Of a DNA stretch of 64,000 bases, positions 19,199 to 27,559 are shown in pieces. The notes below the pieces were generated by a model, which was not told where the DNA came from, did not search any database, and worked only from the letters and a program-made list of their open reading frames with translations. The translations under genes were made by a program, and so were the position numbers. Source of the DNA: Phycisphaerales bacterium (GTDB lineage: Bacteria > Planctomycetota > Phycisphaerae > Phycisphaerales > UBA1924); assembly GCA_016709445.1 (NCBI GenBank), contig JADJMV010000017.1, positions 12,848-76,847 on the forward strand, read 5' to 3'. Numbering within the stretch: position 1 is the first letter of the stretch; each line of letters opens with the position of its first letter.

Positions 19199-20092
19199 TC
19201 ACCGCCCTCCCGCGTCGAAGTCGAACAGGCTGTTCCCGTCCTCCTCGCCGAACCACCCGATACGCACACCCACTCGGGGCGGATCATAGAGTCCGCTCCG
19301 CCATGTGAAGCTCATGGGCCTGCAATCGACGTGCCCGTCAAGCCAGGCAACGCTCGCCCGCCCCGCCCCGGGGCCCCCGCCCTGCCCCGGACCATGCCGA
19401 AAGTGGATGGATGGGTCCATTCTCCACCCCTCTCCATAGAGAGGGTGCCGGCGCGGCTCCGCGAAGCTGTACTCCACGACGCTATCGCCCGAGCCAGAGT
19501 CCGGAAACGCCGCGTCCGTGAACGCGATCGCCCCGTCCGGCTGTGCAAATCTGGAGAATCTGGCCCCGACCCGATCGTCGCGCACCCGCCAAAGCCCCGG
19601 GCCAGCCGAAGCCAGCTCGACACCCAGAAATGCGTTGTTGTAGCCATACCCACCCGCCGCCCGCTCGAACCCTCGCCCGCTCGACTCCAGGCCGGAGAGC
19701 GTCCCGGAAAAAGTCGGGCAGACTCGCACGCCCATCGCCCTCCGCTCCTGGCCCGACGCCCCCGGGGCTTCGAGGTACTCCGTCAACGCCCCGCCCTCGG
19801 GCCGGAATGCCTCGGCCACCTTGCCGCGGCTGCCGTGCCACCGCAATAGGTTGGCTCGAAAGTCGCTCGCACCGGGCGGTGCGTGCTCGTCGGCATCTCC
19901 CGCGTAGAGCACCACCGCGTTGATCAGGCCCCGCTCGTTCGAGCCGCACAGCGCCGTCCGTCCCGCCTCCCGCGCTCCACCCAGCGAGGGCAGCAGCAGA
20001 CCGACCAGCATCGCGATGATCGCGATGACCACCAGCAGCTCGACGAGCGTGAAGCCTAGGTGCCGACCCGGTTGATGGCGGTTCGTCCTCAT
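19199..20092 (-). CDS. Pseudopilin-like protein with type II secretion/prepilin N-terminus
   Basis: A 297-residue protein with a classic prepilin peptidase site, HLG|FTLVELLVVIAIIAMLVGLLLPSLG, including glutamate at +5. The C-terminal part carries a RASVAWLDGHVDCRP segment resembling the H-X9-DG-type end common in planctomycete pseudopilin-like proteins. Its ATG overlaps the stop of the preceding gene by four bases (20089-20092), so translation is probably coupled. It belongs to the riboswitch-led operon rather than the type II secretion operon upstream, but may be processed and assembled by the same machinery. Confidence 0.87.
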   Translation of the reverse strand: MRTNRHQPGRHLGFTLVELLVVIAIIAMLVGLLLPSLGGAREAGRTALCGSNERGLINAVVLYAGDADEHAPPGASDFRANLLRWHGSRGKVAEAFRPEGGALTEYLEAPGASGQERRAMGVRVCPTFSGTLSGLESSGRGFERAAGGYGYNNAFLGVELASAGPGLWRVRDDRVGARFSRFAQPDGAIAFTDAAFPDSGSGDSVVEYSFAEPRRHPLYGEGWRMDPSIHFRHGPGQGGGPGAGRASVAWLDGHVDCRPMSFTWRSGLYDPPRVGVRIGWFGEEDGNSLFDFDAGGR

Positions 20093-21099
20093 GGCCTCCG
20101 CACGCTCCGCACGTCGTGCCGGTCGCCCGCGCCCTCGCTCCGCAGCGCCCGCACTTCAGCCACGCCGCACACCTCCGCGCTGCGCTCGCCGAAGGGCCCC
20201 AGCACCACATTCGTCGCGTTGGTGATCCGCACGAAGTCGATCCCGCGGAGCTGCGCCGGCGCTCCCGTACCCGCGTCGATCGCCCAGGCGATGTCGAACG
20301 CGTCACCCCCACCGCTCCCCGCATCGACGCCGACCGTCAACGGGTCGTCCGGCACGGTGTAGAACCGCTCGGGCGGGAGGCCCGGAGCATCGACCACGCC
20401 GTCGCCGTCGAGATCCCCCAGCACCAGCGTCGGCGAGCAGTCCGCGTATCCCCAAACACCCTCTGTCGTGGCGAAGGGCCCGTTCGGGTTCTCGACGAGG
20501 ATCGCATCCTCGAAGGGGTGCGCCGGCAGCCGGAACGCCCACGTCTGCCACACCCCGTGCTCGCCCGGCGGCACCCACCACGAGTACGCGGGCGGATACA
20601 GCGGGTCCGACGCGTCGTCATCCCAGGTCTGCGACCGCCACGCCGTCGGAGGATCCGGCAGGTGCGAGCCCGGTATCAGGAACCACGCGTCGTCGGCCAG
20701 CCCATTCCCGTTCGCGTCGAGGCTCACCTCGACCACCCCCGGCTCGGCCCACCGCCGGTTCGCGTTCCCGCCCGACCAGAACGCGTTCCCGAACACGATG
20801 AAATCGAGCCCCAGCGGGTGCTTGGGGTCGTCCATCACCCGGTGGTCAAACCCCAGCACGATGAGCCCGCCAAAGCCGCCGAGCGTCACGAGCTTCGTCT
20901 CGTCGCCGTCGCCCGTGCCGGCTCCGACCGGCGCACCGAGCGCCGCCGTCGGGTCGTCGAACCCCGCCTCCTGCACGAACTGCCCCGGCGCGGGCCGGTA
21001 CTCGAGCACCCGTGTCGCAAACGCCGACTGCGCGACGCACCGCCCGGCTCCCAACGCGCCGAGCGTGAGCGCGGCGCACACCAATGCACCGCGCCTCAT
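20089..21099 (-). CDS. Secreted protein resembling surface proteins of B12 loci
   Basis: A 336-residue protein with a signal peptide (MRRGALVCAALTLGALGAGRCVAQ). The mature part contains TLGGFGGLIVLGFDHRV, FIVFGNAFWSGG, EPGVVEVSLDANGNGLADDAWF and LGDLDGDGVVDAP, the last two with EF-hand or dockerin-like aspartate spacing. From memory, this LGGFGG...GFDH...GNAF...EPG pattern also occurs in Bacteroidetes cell-surface proteins encoded beside BtuB/BtuG-type cobalamin genes. The start at 21099 is set by GGAGG seven bases upstream. It overlaps the genes on both sides by four bases. Confidence 0.78.
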   Translation of the reverse strand: MRRGALVCAALTLGALGAGRCVAQSAFATRVLEYRPAPGQFVQEAGFDDPTAALGAPVGAGTGDGDETKLVTLGGFGGLIVLGFDHRVMDDPKHPLGLDFIVFGNAFWSGGNANRRWAEPGVVEVSLDANGNGLADDAWFLIPGSHLPDPPTAWRSQTWDDDASDPLYPPAYSWWVPPGEHGVWQTWAFRLPAHPFEDAILVENPNGPFATTEGVWGYADCSPTLVLGDLDGDGVVDAPGLPPERFYTVPDDPLTVGVDAGSGGGDAFDIAWAIDAGTGAPAQLRGIDFVRITNATNVVLGPFGERSAEVCGVAEVRALRSEGAGDRHDVRSVRRP

Positions 21100-22175
21100 C
21101 GCCGCCTCCTCCACGCCATCAACCCCGCGGCCCCCAAGACCATCACCCCCGAGGGCGTCGGCGCCGTCGCGTACCAGGTCGTCCCATCCGTCACGTAGAA
21201 CTCGCCCGTCACCCCGTTGGAGGCCGCACCGAAATACCCGAAGCCATCCCCACGCGGATCGAGCCGCTTGAGTTGCAGCGGGTCCCCCTCATCAATCGGC
21301 CCGTGCCCCGCCAGCGCGTTCGCGATCGCGTTCGACGCAATGACGCCGAAATACCCCGCATCGAACTCGCCGAAGTCCCCGCCGCCGACGGCCAGATTCC
21401 CGAACGCGTCGAACTCCAGCGAGCCCGCGCTCAGCACATCCCCCACCAGCGTCCCGCCCGCTTCAAAGTCGGCCCCCACCGCCCATTCCGCCGGCGCGAA
21501 CGCCTTGATCCATCCCGTGTCCGACCCCTGCCCGTCGGCGAAGCCGTTGCCCGTGAACAACCGCCCCGCGCCGTCGAACGCCACGCCCGCCGACGACCCC
21601 GAGATCCCCGACACGACGATCTCGTTGAGCGGCGAGCCGGTGTCGCTGGCCGTATCCAGCATCGACACATACGCCGCCGAGCCGAGATCGCCCGCGCTGA
21701 TCGCCAATTCCCGATCGTCGTACCAGGCCGCGTCGTAGTGCGACACCGCGAAGTAGTCCGCCAGCACGCCGCTCGTGAGCTGCGTCGGCGACCCCTTCGT
21801 CCCCAGGGCCGACACGTCGAAGACCGCCACCGGCTTGCCGAACCCCGCGCCGACCGCGATCCGCGACCCGCTCGGACTCACGACCAGAAACGACGGATCC
21901 GTCGATCCGCCCGTCTTGCCGGCGTCGAGCACCGCCACCTCGTCAAACGCCCCAGTCCCCACGCCCGACTCGAGGAACACGCTATTCCCCGTCACCATCA
22001 CCAGTCGCCCATCCGCGAGCGCCGCCCCCGCCACACCGAACGAACCGCCCCCGACCGGGGGCGTCGAGAACGCCCGGTACGACAGGCCGTACTGCTCGAA
22101 CGCTCCCGCCGACGCCGGCGCAGCCACAGCACCAACCCCCGCGCCCACCGCGCACGCCAAAAGCACATTCCGCAT
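21096..22175 (-). CDS. Beta-propeller-like PEP-CTERM surface protein, first gene after cobalamin riboswitch
   Basis: A 359-residue exported protein: signal peptide MRNVLLACAVGAGVGAVAAPASA, then repeating strands typical of a propeller (DPSFLVVSPSGSRIAVGAGF; AVFDVSALG; SSAGVAFDGAGRLFTGNGF; SLEFDAFGNLAVGGGDFGE). The C-terminus APTPSGVMVLGAAGLMAWRRRR has the short helix plus arginine cluster of PEP-CTERM-type sorting tails. Bacteroidetes BtuG, a surface cobalamin-binding propeller, is the obvious functional analogue, but homology is not proven here. The long frame upstream of 22175 is riboswitch sequence, not protein. Confidence 0.8.
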   Translation of the reverse strand: MRNVLLACAVGAGVGAVAAPASAGAFEQYGLSYRAFSTPPVGGGSFGVAGAALADGRLVMVTGNSVFLESGVGTGAFDEVAVLDAGKTGGSTDPSFLVVSPSGSRIAVGAGFGKPVAVFDVSALGTKGSPTQLTSGVLADYFAVSHYDAAWYDDRELAISAGDLGSAAYVSMLDTASDTGSPLNEIVVSGISGSSAGVAFDGAGRLFTGNGFADGQGSDTGWIKAFAPAEWAVGADFEAGGTLVGDVLSAGSLEFDAFGNLAVGGGDFGEFDAGYFGVIASNAIANALAGHGPIDEGDPLQLKRLDPRGDGFGYFGAASNGVTGEFYVTDGTTWYATAPTPSGVMVLGAAGLMAWRRRR

Positions 22176-22344
22176 CGCACAAACCCTCGTCCTCACCCCG
22201 TATCGCGCGGGATGGCTCCCTGCCTCTGGGAGTCCTCGCGGGATTCGTCGGGAGGACGGTGTCGCCGGAAGCAAGCGACCCGCCGAGCCCGACGCCCCTG
22301 AAACGCGAGGGCGTACAGACCACAGGCCCCGGCAACAGCCGCGG

Positions 22345-22592
22345 CCCGGCTTCGGCAGGTCTTCCGGCTCGGGGCCCGCGGGTTCGGCCTTCCCGCCGTC
22401 GGCGTGTGCCCGACGACAGTGACCCTTCCGAGCAGCCCGCCCATCAGCCGCGATCGCGGCCAGAGCAAAGCCACCCGGCAAACCCGCGGTCGATGCCCCT
22501 CACGGCGGCGCGACCGCGGCGGACTGGACCCCATCACCCGTTCCGCACCCGCGGAAAAGGCGACCAGGTCTTCACCGCACTTCCCTTTCAGC
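22345..22592 (-). promoter_or_regulatory. Cobalamin riboswitch
   Basis: On the minus strand the region contains the B12-box GAGCCGGAAGACCTGCC (22370-22354), preceded by GGGTCACTG at 22424-22416, a hairpin GTCGGGCACACGCCGAC and GGGAAGGC. At the 5' end (about 22585) is AAAGGGAAGTGCGGTGAAGACC, matching the GGGAA...GGTGaAa...CC opening of this riboswitch class. Order and spacing fit an adenosylcobalamin-type element of about 240 bases. It sits about 170 bases upstream of the propeller gene start, leaving room for an expression platform. Repression of the operon by B12 is the expected behaviour. Confidence 0.88.
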
Positions 22593-22707
22593 CCCGGCCC
22601 GGGCGCAGCCGCCCAACACCGAGGCACCGACAGCAGCCACAGCGTACGCCGGCATCGCAACCTGTCAACCCGCCCCCGCTTCCGAGGAGCCCAGGCCCGG
22701 GGCACGC

Positions 22708-23424
22708 TCAGCCCCGCACCGCAGGCTCTCCGAGCATGTCGAGACTGAAACCCTCGAACCCGCGGGCGCGGCCCCGAGGCGGGCCCCCCGCCGCGCACTC
22801 CTCTCCAGGCGACTGACCCCGGAGCCCCGACCCAAGCCCGCCGGCGTCAACCGCCAAGAGCTGCGCCGCCCATCCCCGCCATGCCTCCGATTCGCCCTGC
22901 AGCGCGATTTCCCGCAGATTCGAAAGCACCTCAGAATCCTGTCTCGAGGCCCGCCCGTGCCGAAGTTGGCACCGCGTCATCGCCTCGAGACTCGGCATGT
23001 GTTCCGGATACACCTCGAGCGCGGAGCGGTATTCGCCGATCGCTTCATCAACTCTGCCCGCCCGCTCCAGGGTCATCGCCAGATTCAGTCGGGGATCCGG
23101 CAATCCCGGAAGCAGCCTGCGTGCAAACTCGAATTCCGATGCAGCCCCCGCGAGGTCGCCCCGCCCGAGCAGGAGCACGCCTAGATCGTTGTGGGCCGGC
23201 CCAAAGAAGACGTCCGCCGTCAGCGCCTCCCGCAGGAGCCGCTCCGCCCTCGCCTCGTCCTGCTCCATCGCACGCAACGCCTCCTGTGTCAGACGCTGCG
23301 CTTCGAGTGGGTTCCTGGCGGCGTCACTCTGCGGCAGGTACGGCCCCCTTGCCGGGCTGTGGCAACCCGTTCCGACACTCAGCGTCGCCACAAGCACCCC
23401 GAATACCGCGAGAATCCTTGTCAT
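22708..23424 (-). CDS. TPR lipoprotein at the end of the type II secretion operon
   Basis: A 238-residue protein with a lipobox-type signal (ILAVFGVLVATLSVGTGC) and TPR repeats (AHNDLGVLLLGRGDLAGAASEFEFARRLLPG; LAMTLERAGRVDEAIGEYRSALEVYPEH). Its ATG overlaps the gspM stop (23421-23424). A TPR lipoprotein at this place could act as a pilotin or assembly factor for the secretin, which is otherwise missing from the operon; that role is inferred. The last 40 residues are low-complexity and might reflect a further frame error. Confidence 0.8.
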   Translation of the reverse strand: MTRILAVFGVLVATLSVGTGCHSPARGPYLPQSDAARNPLEAQRLTQEALRAMEQDEARAERLLREALTADVFFGPAHNDLGVLLLGRGDLAGAASEFEFARRLLPGLPDPRLNLAMTLERAGRVDEAIGEYRSALEVYPEHMPSLEAMTRCQLRHGRASRQDSEVLSNLREIALQGESEAWRGWAAQLLAVDAGGLGSGLRGQSPGEECAAGGPPRGRARGFEGFSLDMLGEPAVRG

Positions 23425-23976
23425 TGTTCTGTCCCCTGCGCCGAGTTCTCGCTGGGTCGAGGCGCAGACGGCACATAGACCGCGCCCGCGATGATTGTCG
23501 CCCGATACCGGCCGCCCTCCCGGGCCGCGCCAAGCTCCACACCCGTGACAATCCACAAGGCCTGATCGTGACGCCAGCGGCCGAGAAACGCGCCGAGTTC
23601 CGAGAGCGAGACCGGTTCCAGCACGATTCGCAGGGTCTGCACGCGCCGCCCAACGCCAGGCCCGCCGTCGCCGCCGATCGCCTGGTCCCCAACGGGGCTG
23701 ACCGATTGGACCTGCACCTCTCGCAGCCCCGCAGCCTCAAGAACGCTGTTCACTCGCCTGAAGACGTCCTGACGGGGTTGCTCCCCATCGGCCACCGTCT
23801 GCCCGGGTTCGGAGGCCGATCACACGCTCCCCGTCGGCACGGACCCGGGCCACTTGGGCCTGGGCGGCCCGGGCCCGGCCCGCGGCCGCACCAAGGTGAT
23901 GCGCACCCGTAGCCACGAGGAGGAGCGAGGCCGCCAGGGCGATGGCCAGCGTCACCAGCGCGGCCCGGCGGGTCAT
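23421..23976 (-). CDS. gspM: GspM-like inner membrane protein, frame broken near 23800
   Basis: An N-terminal helix MTRRAALVTLAIALAASLLL is followed by a coiled segment (GRARAAQAQVARVRADGERV). After a one-base frame change comes VFRRVNSVLEAAGLREVQVQSVSP...LRIVLEPVSLSELGAFLGRW, a small alpha/beta domain as in GspM. The break lies between a frame-B stop near 23815 and about 23785, and one inserted base accounts for it. Assignment rests on topology and position after the GspL-like gene, since GspM sequences are poorly conserved. It overlaps the genes on both sides by four bases. Confidence 0.68.
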
Positions 23977-24800
23977 GGCTCCGGCTCCAGGCGGACGCGG
24001 ACGGTCAGGCCGTCCCGGTCCCGCTGCACGTCGGGCTGGCCCAGCCGCCAGCCGGCCGGAGGCCGCAGCTCGCGCTCCAGCCTCTCGGCATCCGCCTGCT
24101 CGGGCAGGCGGACGGTGAGCGTGATCGACCCGGGGGCGGCGCTCAGAGCGTCGGTCCGGGCCTGCAGGTCGGCGGGCCACGAGGCGAGGAGCCCGGCCAG
24201 CGTCGGCGTGATCTCGCGGGGTCCCGCGGCGGGCGTGCCCGGGCGGGTTCGGTCGAGGGCGCGCAGCTCGGCAGTGAGTCTGGCCGAGGGGGGCAGGGCG
24301 CTGGTCGAGGGTGGCAGGACCTGGCTATAAAGCGAGCCGGTGGCCTCGGTGGCCCGAAGCGCGGCTTCGTCCCATCGGCTCGCGCGCCGCGCCTGCCCCG
24401 CCAGCAGAGCAAGGCTGCTTCCGAATATGGCGCACGCGATCAGCAGCACCGTGCGGCGCCTCGCGCGGCGCACCCCCGGGGGCTCGTACTCCCCGACGAG
24501 CAGGTTGATCGCTTCGGCATCGACGCCCGTGAGCGCCCCGACACAGGCGGGCAACTCGCGTGGCCCGAACACCAGGGCTGGTTCGGACCCCTCAAGGGCC
24601 GCGCGGTCCACCGCACACGCCAGCACGCGCCCGTCGTCCAGATCCAGGTAGACCGCATGCACGGTCTCGATCGGGACCGGGAGCACCGATTCGAGGAGGT
24701 AACCCAGCCCGCGCCGCCGCGCGCCCGAGGCGCGGGGCAGGGACAAGGCCTCAAGCACCCCCCAGTAGAACCGTTCCGGCGCCAGGCGCACCTCCTTCAT
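23973..24800 (-). CDS. gspL: GspL-like (or PilN-like) type II secretion inner membrane protein
   Basis: A 275-residue protein. A cytoplasmic N-terminal part (ERFYWGVLEALSLPRASG...VHAVYLDLDDGRVLACAVDR) precedes one membrane helix (TVLLIACAIFGSSLALLAG), a coiled region and a C-terminal ferredoxin-like domain (SITLTVRLPEQADAERLERELRPPAGW). This topology and the location before a GspM-like gene fit GspL, which links the cytoplasmic ATPase to the envelope parts of the machine. The N-terminal actin-like domain is much shorter than in proteobacterial GspL. Confidence 0.65.
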   Translation of the reverse strand: MKEVRLAPERFYWGVLEALSLPRASGARRRGLGYLLESVLPVPIETVHAVYLDLDDGRVLACAVDRAALEGSEPALVFGPRELPACVGALTGVDAEAINLLVGEYEPPGVRRARRRTVLLIACAIFGSSLALLAGQARRASRWDEAALRATEATGSLYSQVLPPSTSALPPSARLTAELRALDRTRPGTPAAGPREITPTLAGLLASWPADLQARTDALSAAPGSITLTVRLPEQADAERLERELRPPAGWRLGQPDVQRDRDGLTVRVRLEPEP

Positions 24801-25348
24801 TTCCCGCCTCCGCTCATCCCCGTTCCGACCCCGCGGAGCCCCGGCGGCAGATCACTCACCGCACGCTCGGGCTCGCGCAGCGCCAAGCGGCTCGTGCGCC
24901 CCGCGGACTCGATCTCGACTCCCTTCGCGTCCACCAGGGTGATCGTCACCGCCCCGATCCGCTCGCCCGAGGCCACGATGTGCAGCCGGTCGGTGTCGGG
25001 GTCGTACAGCGCCGCCCGGATGAGGGGCGAGCCATTCTCGGCGGTGTCGTGCACGATCCCGATGAGCTGCAGGCGCGGCGGGGGCGCGGGCTTCGGCGCC
25101 GCCGCCACCGGTGGGGCGGCCTCGGGCGCCGGCCGCGGGTTCCAGATCCGGGCCGCGAACGCCGATCGGTCGAATCCCATCGCGCCCTGCTCCTCGTGCT
25201 CCACCGGCGCGGGCGGCGCGAGCGAGGTGTCGAATGTCGGAGCCGCGGGGAGCGGCCACAGCGCCCAAGTGAGCGACGCAGCCACGGCAATCCCCCCGAG
25301 CCCCAGCGCGGCACGCCTCGCGTTGCCTCCAAGCCCGGATGGGGTCAC
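24797..25348 (-). CDS. gspC: GspC-like type II secretion protein
   Basis: A 183-residue protein starting with GTG at 25348, which overlaps the gspK stop by four bases; the longer open frame upstream is a shadow of gspK. It has one N-terminal helix (AALGLGGIAVAASLTWAL), a proline-rich linker, and an HR-like beta domain (RLQLIGIVHDTAENGSPLIRAALYDPDTDRLHIVASGERIGAVTITLVDAKGVEIESAGR) as in GspC/PulC. No PDZ domain follows, so it is a short version. The protein would connect the inner membrane platform to the secretin. Confidence 0.7.
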   Translation of the reverse strand: MTPSGLGGNARRAALGLGGIAVAASLTWALWPLPAAPTFDTSLAPPAPVEHEEQGAMGFDRSAFAARIWNPRPAPEAAPPVAAAPKPAPPPRLQLIGIVHDTAENGSPLIRAALYDPDTDRLHIVASGERIGAVTITLVDAKGVEIESAGRTSRLALREPERAVSDLPPGLRGVGTGMSGGGK

Positions 25349-26199
25349 TCGGTGATCGCAAGGCGCTGCACCCTCTCCCAGTTGCTCCCGCGGTCCGCAT
25401 ACAGGCACCACCACCCGTAGCGGAGGCGACCCACCCGACAATCGATGCGGAACGCCCAGCACGTGCTCATCGCCACGGGCAGCGGAACCTCTCCGCCGAG
25501 CCCGTGCGACCTCTGCGGCGCCCGGACGGCGCCCGGCGAGGCCACCCGCCCCGCGGCTCTTGCCTCGATGATTGCCTCGAGCCCCCCCAGGGCCCGGGCG
25601 GCATACACCGCCTTGAGCAGCCGCATCGGCGCGGTGTTGACATTCACGGCGGGCTGCTGGCCCCGACGGACCGGGTTGTGCGTCGCCACCAGTTCGCCGA
25701 TCGAGAGCATCGAAGCTCCGCCGGCGGATGGGAAAGCCGGGCGTCCCTCTGCGCCCAGACTCAAGCGCGGGAACAGATCGAGACCCGGGCTGTTCGTGAA
25801 CTCCCCACCGGCGCCCTCCACGCGGGCAGAGACCTCTGCGGGGAACCCAGCCCCATGCCACCCGGCAGGCGCCATCCCGCACTCATCGAAGGCCGCGATC
25901 GTCACGCGGCAGGCCTCTCCATCCACCGCCATCTGGTCGTCCAGCACCATGAACCGCGGACTCGCCGCATCGGGCGGCAGCACGAGGCGCCCTGCGTGCC
26001 GGTGCAGCCAATCCAGGATCGGCACCTCCGAGGCGTCGAGGAGGGTGTCGGCGATGCGCTCCTCTCCGGCCCACTGAGCGCGCAGCCTCGCGCCGGCCGA
26101 GGCCCGCGCCAACCCCGCAGCCGCCGTGACGGCGAGCACGAGCGTCGCCAGCACCAGAAGCAGGGCCACGCCGCGGCGCACGGGAGATACGCGACTCAT
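25345..26199 (-). CDS. gspK: GspK-like minor pseudopilin
   Basis: A 284-residue protein with the hydrophobic N-terminus VRRGVALLLVLATLVLAVTAAAGLA, like GspK, whose prepilin signal often lacks the +5 glutamate. It then has a helical-hairpin-type region GQQPAVNVNTAPMRLLKAVYAARALGGLEAIIEAR, the NVNTA segment being characteristic of GspK/GspX. GspK caps the pseudopilus tip with GspI and GspJ. The start at 26199 overlaps the gspJ stop; 145 upstream codons of open frame are non-genic. Confidence 0.85.
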   Translation of the reverse strand: MSRVSPVRRGVALLLVLATLVLAVTAAAGLARASAGARLRAQWAGEERIADTLLDASEVPILDWLHRHAGRLVLPPDAASPRFMVLDDQMAVDGEACRVTIAAFDECGMAPAGWHGAGFPAEVSARVEGAGGEFTNSPGLDLFPRLSLGAEGRPAFPSAGGASMLSIGELVATHNPVRRGQQPAVNVNTAPMRLLKAVYAARALGGLEAIIEARAAGRVASPGAVRAPQRSHGLGGEVPLPVAMSTCWAFRIDCRVGRLRYGWWCLYADRGSNWERVQRLAITE

Positions 26200-26714
26200 C
26201 GCACCTCCTCGCGGGCCAGTCGCCAGCGCCGTTCGACCGGCGCACCCGACCGCGCCACGAGACGGAGCGTCAGGAGCACGCGGCCGTCCTCCAGGTCCTC
26301 CTTCCGCGCCTCGAACGCCTCGACGCCATCGAGCAGCGGGCGTGACTCCGCGACCATCCCCGACCCGTCCAGCCAGTGGGCACGCAGGCCGCCATCGCGG
26401 GTCTCCAGCCGCAGGGCGCAAGAGACCACCGGCCGGCCCGCGGCATCCGCCACCACACGCCGACCCCGGAGCAGGATCGAGCCCGCCCCGATCTCCACAC
26501 GACGATCGCGGCCCTCCGCCAGCCCGGTGTCCTCCGTCCGAAGCACCTCGTCCACAAGCGAGAGTGTCCGCTCGGCACCGACCCCCCACGCACCATCTCC
26601 CATCGCGGCCGCCCGGGTCATGGCCGTGGTCCACCCGACGCAGGCGATCGTGAGCCCCGAGAGCAGGGCCAGGGCCAGCAAAAGTTCAACCATGGTCATC
26701 GCGCGCCGGTTCAT
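26196..26714 (-). CDS. gspJ: GspJ-like minor pseudopilin
   Basis: A 172-residue protein with a prepilin leader and N-helix (MNRRAMTMVELLLALALLSGLTIACVGW, glutamate at the +5-type position). The beta-rich C-terminal domain ends VLLTLRLVARSGAPVERRWRLAREEV. Position between gspI and gspK and size fit GspJ. It overlaps both neighbours by four bases. Cleavage may occur before MTMVE although the residue before it is alanine rather than glycine. Confidence 0.8.
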   Translation of the reverse strand: MNRRAMTMVELLLALALLSGLTIACVGWTTAMTRAAAMGDGAWGVGAERTLSLVDEVLRTEDTGLAEGRDRRVEIGAGSILLRGRRVVADAAGRPVVSCALRLETRDGGLRAHWLDGSGMVAESRPLLDGVEAFEARKEDLEDGRVLLTLRLVARSGAPVERRWRLAREEVR

Positions 26715-27116
26715 GGAACACGCTCCGGCGGTGCGATGGGGACGCGGAGCCAGCGCGGGACGTCGCGTCCCTCAATCCGGAACACCGCCCAAGCGTGGGA
26801 ACTCCGCCGCTCGTCCTCGTTCGCGACCACCTGCGAGGCCAACCGCACCTCGGCCTCGAACGCCTCGCCCCGCACCGTCCACCCGAGATGGAGCCCTGTC
26901 GGCTGTTCGAGCAGGTCCCGGATCAGGCTCGGCCGCTGCCGCAGCAACTCCTCCACGGCGCCCTCGACATCGTCGGCCGGCTGCGACAGGGCAGCCGCCC
27001 TCGCCGCCACGAGATCCCGCCGCGCCCCCCGCGACCAGAGGAAGGCACGCGCCCACGATCACCGCGAGCAGCGCCGCCGCGACGACCACCTCGATGAGGG
27101 TGAGCCCGCGCCTCAT
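26711..27116 (-). CDS. gspI: GspI-like minor pseudopilin, frame broken at a G6 run
   Basis: Opens at 27116 with MRRGLTLIEVVVAAALLAVIVG, a clear prepilin signal. After about 25 codons the protein continues in another frame as VAARAAALSQPADDVEGAVEELLRQRPSL, with a beta domain ending RWLRVPIAPPERVP. The break is at six cytosines at 27025-27030 on the plus strand; removing one gives LPLVAGARRDLVAARAAAL. This is a textbook homopolymer insertion. The repaired protein is about 134 residues. Confidence 0.82.
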
Positions 27117-27559
27117 CGCCCCTCCCCCCTGGCGGCAAAGGCGTAGCCGGTGAGCCCGGCGACGAGCGTCTCGGTCCTGCGGCCGCCGAGCCGGAGCGAC
27201 AGGACGTAGTCCGCCCCGCGTCCGCGGGAGTCGATGCAGACCTCTGGAAGCACACCCCGCGACTCGGGCGCAAGGAGCGCGGCCTCGACCGACGCGGGGA
27301 GTCCCCGCTCCAGCACCGGCGCCGGGTCCGTCCCCACGCGCACACGCACGCTCCCGCCCGCAACCGCCAGCACCACCGGCTCGCCCCCGCCGCTCAGCAC
27401 CCTCGCCCGCGCGTCCAGATCGAGCACCATCGACCGGGCCTCGCGCAGCCTTGACTCGCCCGTCGCCGGCGCGATCCCCACCGCCAGAGTGGCCACGGCG
27501 AGCGCCATCAGCGCCACCACCGCCAGACACTCCACCAACGTGAACGCGCGCGGCCTCAC
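27113..27559 (-). CDS. gspH: GspH-like pseudopilin
   Basis: A 148-residue protein with leader and N-helix MRPRAFTLVECLAVVALMALAVATLAVGI (FTLVE type, cleavage after alanine). The beta-strand domain includes LPEVCIDSRGRGADYVLSLRLGGRRTETLVAGLTG, as in GspH/FimT-type pseudopilins. It overlaps gspG and gspI by four bases each. The unusual alanine before the cleavage site is shared with the GspJ-like protein of the same operon. Confidence 0.82.
   Translation of the reverse strand: MRPRAFTLVECLAVVALMALAVATLAVGIAPATGESRLREARSMVLDLDARARVLSGGGEPVVLAVAGGSVRVRVGTDPAPVLERGLPASVEAALLAPESRGVLPEVCIDSRGRGADYVLSLRLGGRRTETLVAGLTGYAFAARGEGR

Noticed and set aside
22181..22798. Coding frames across the riboswitch region
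   Set aside because: The region is explained by the cobalamin riboswitch and its expression platform; the frames lack family sequence.
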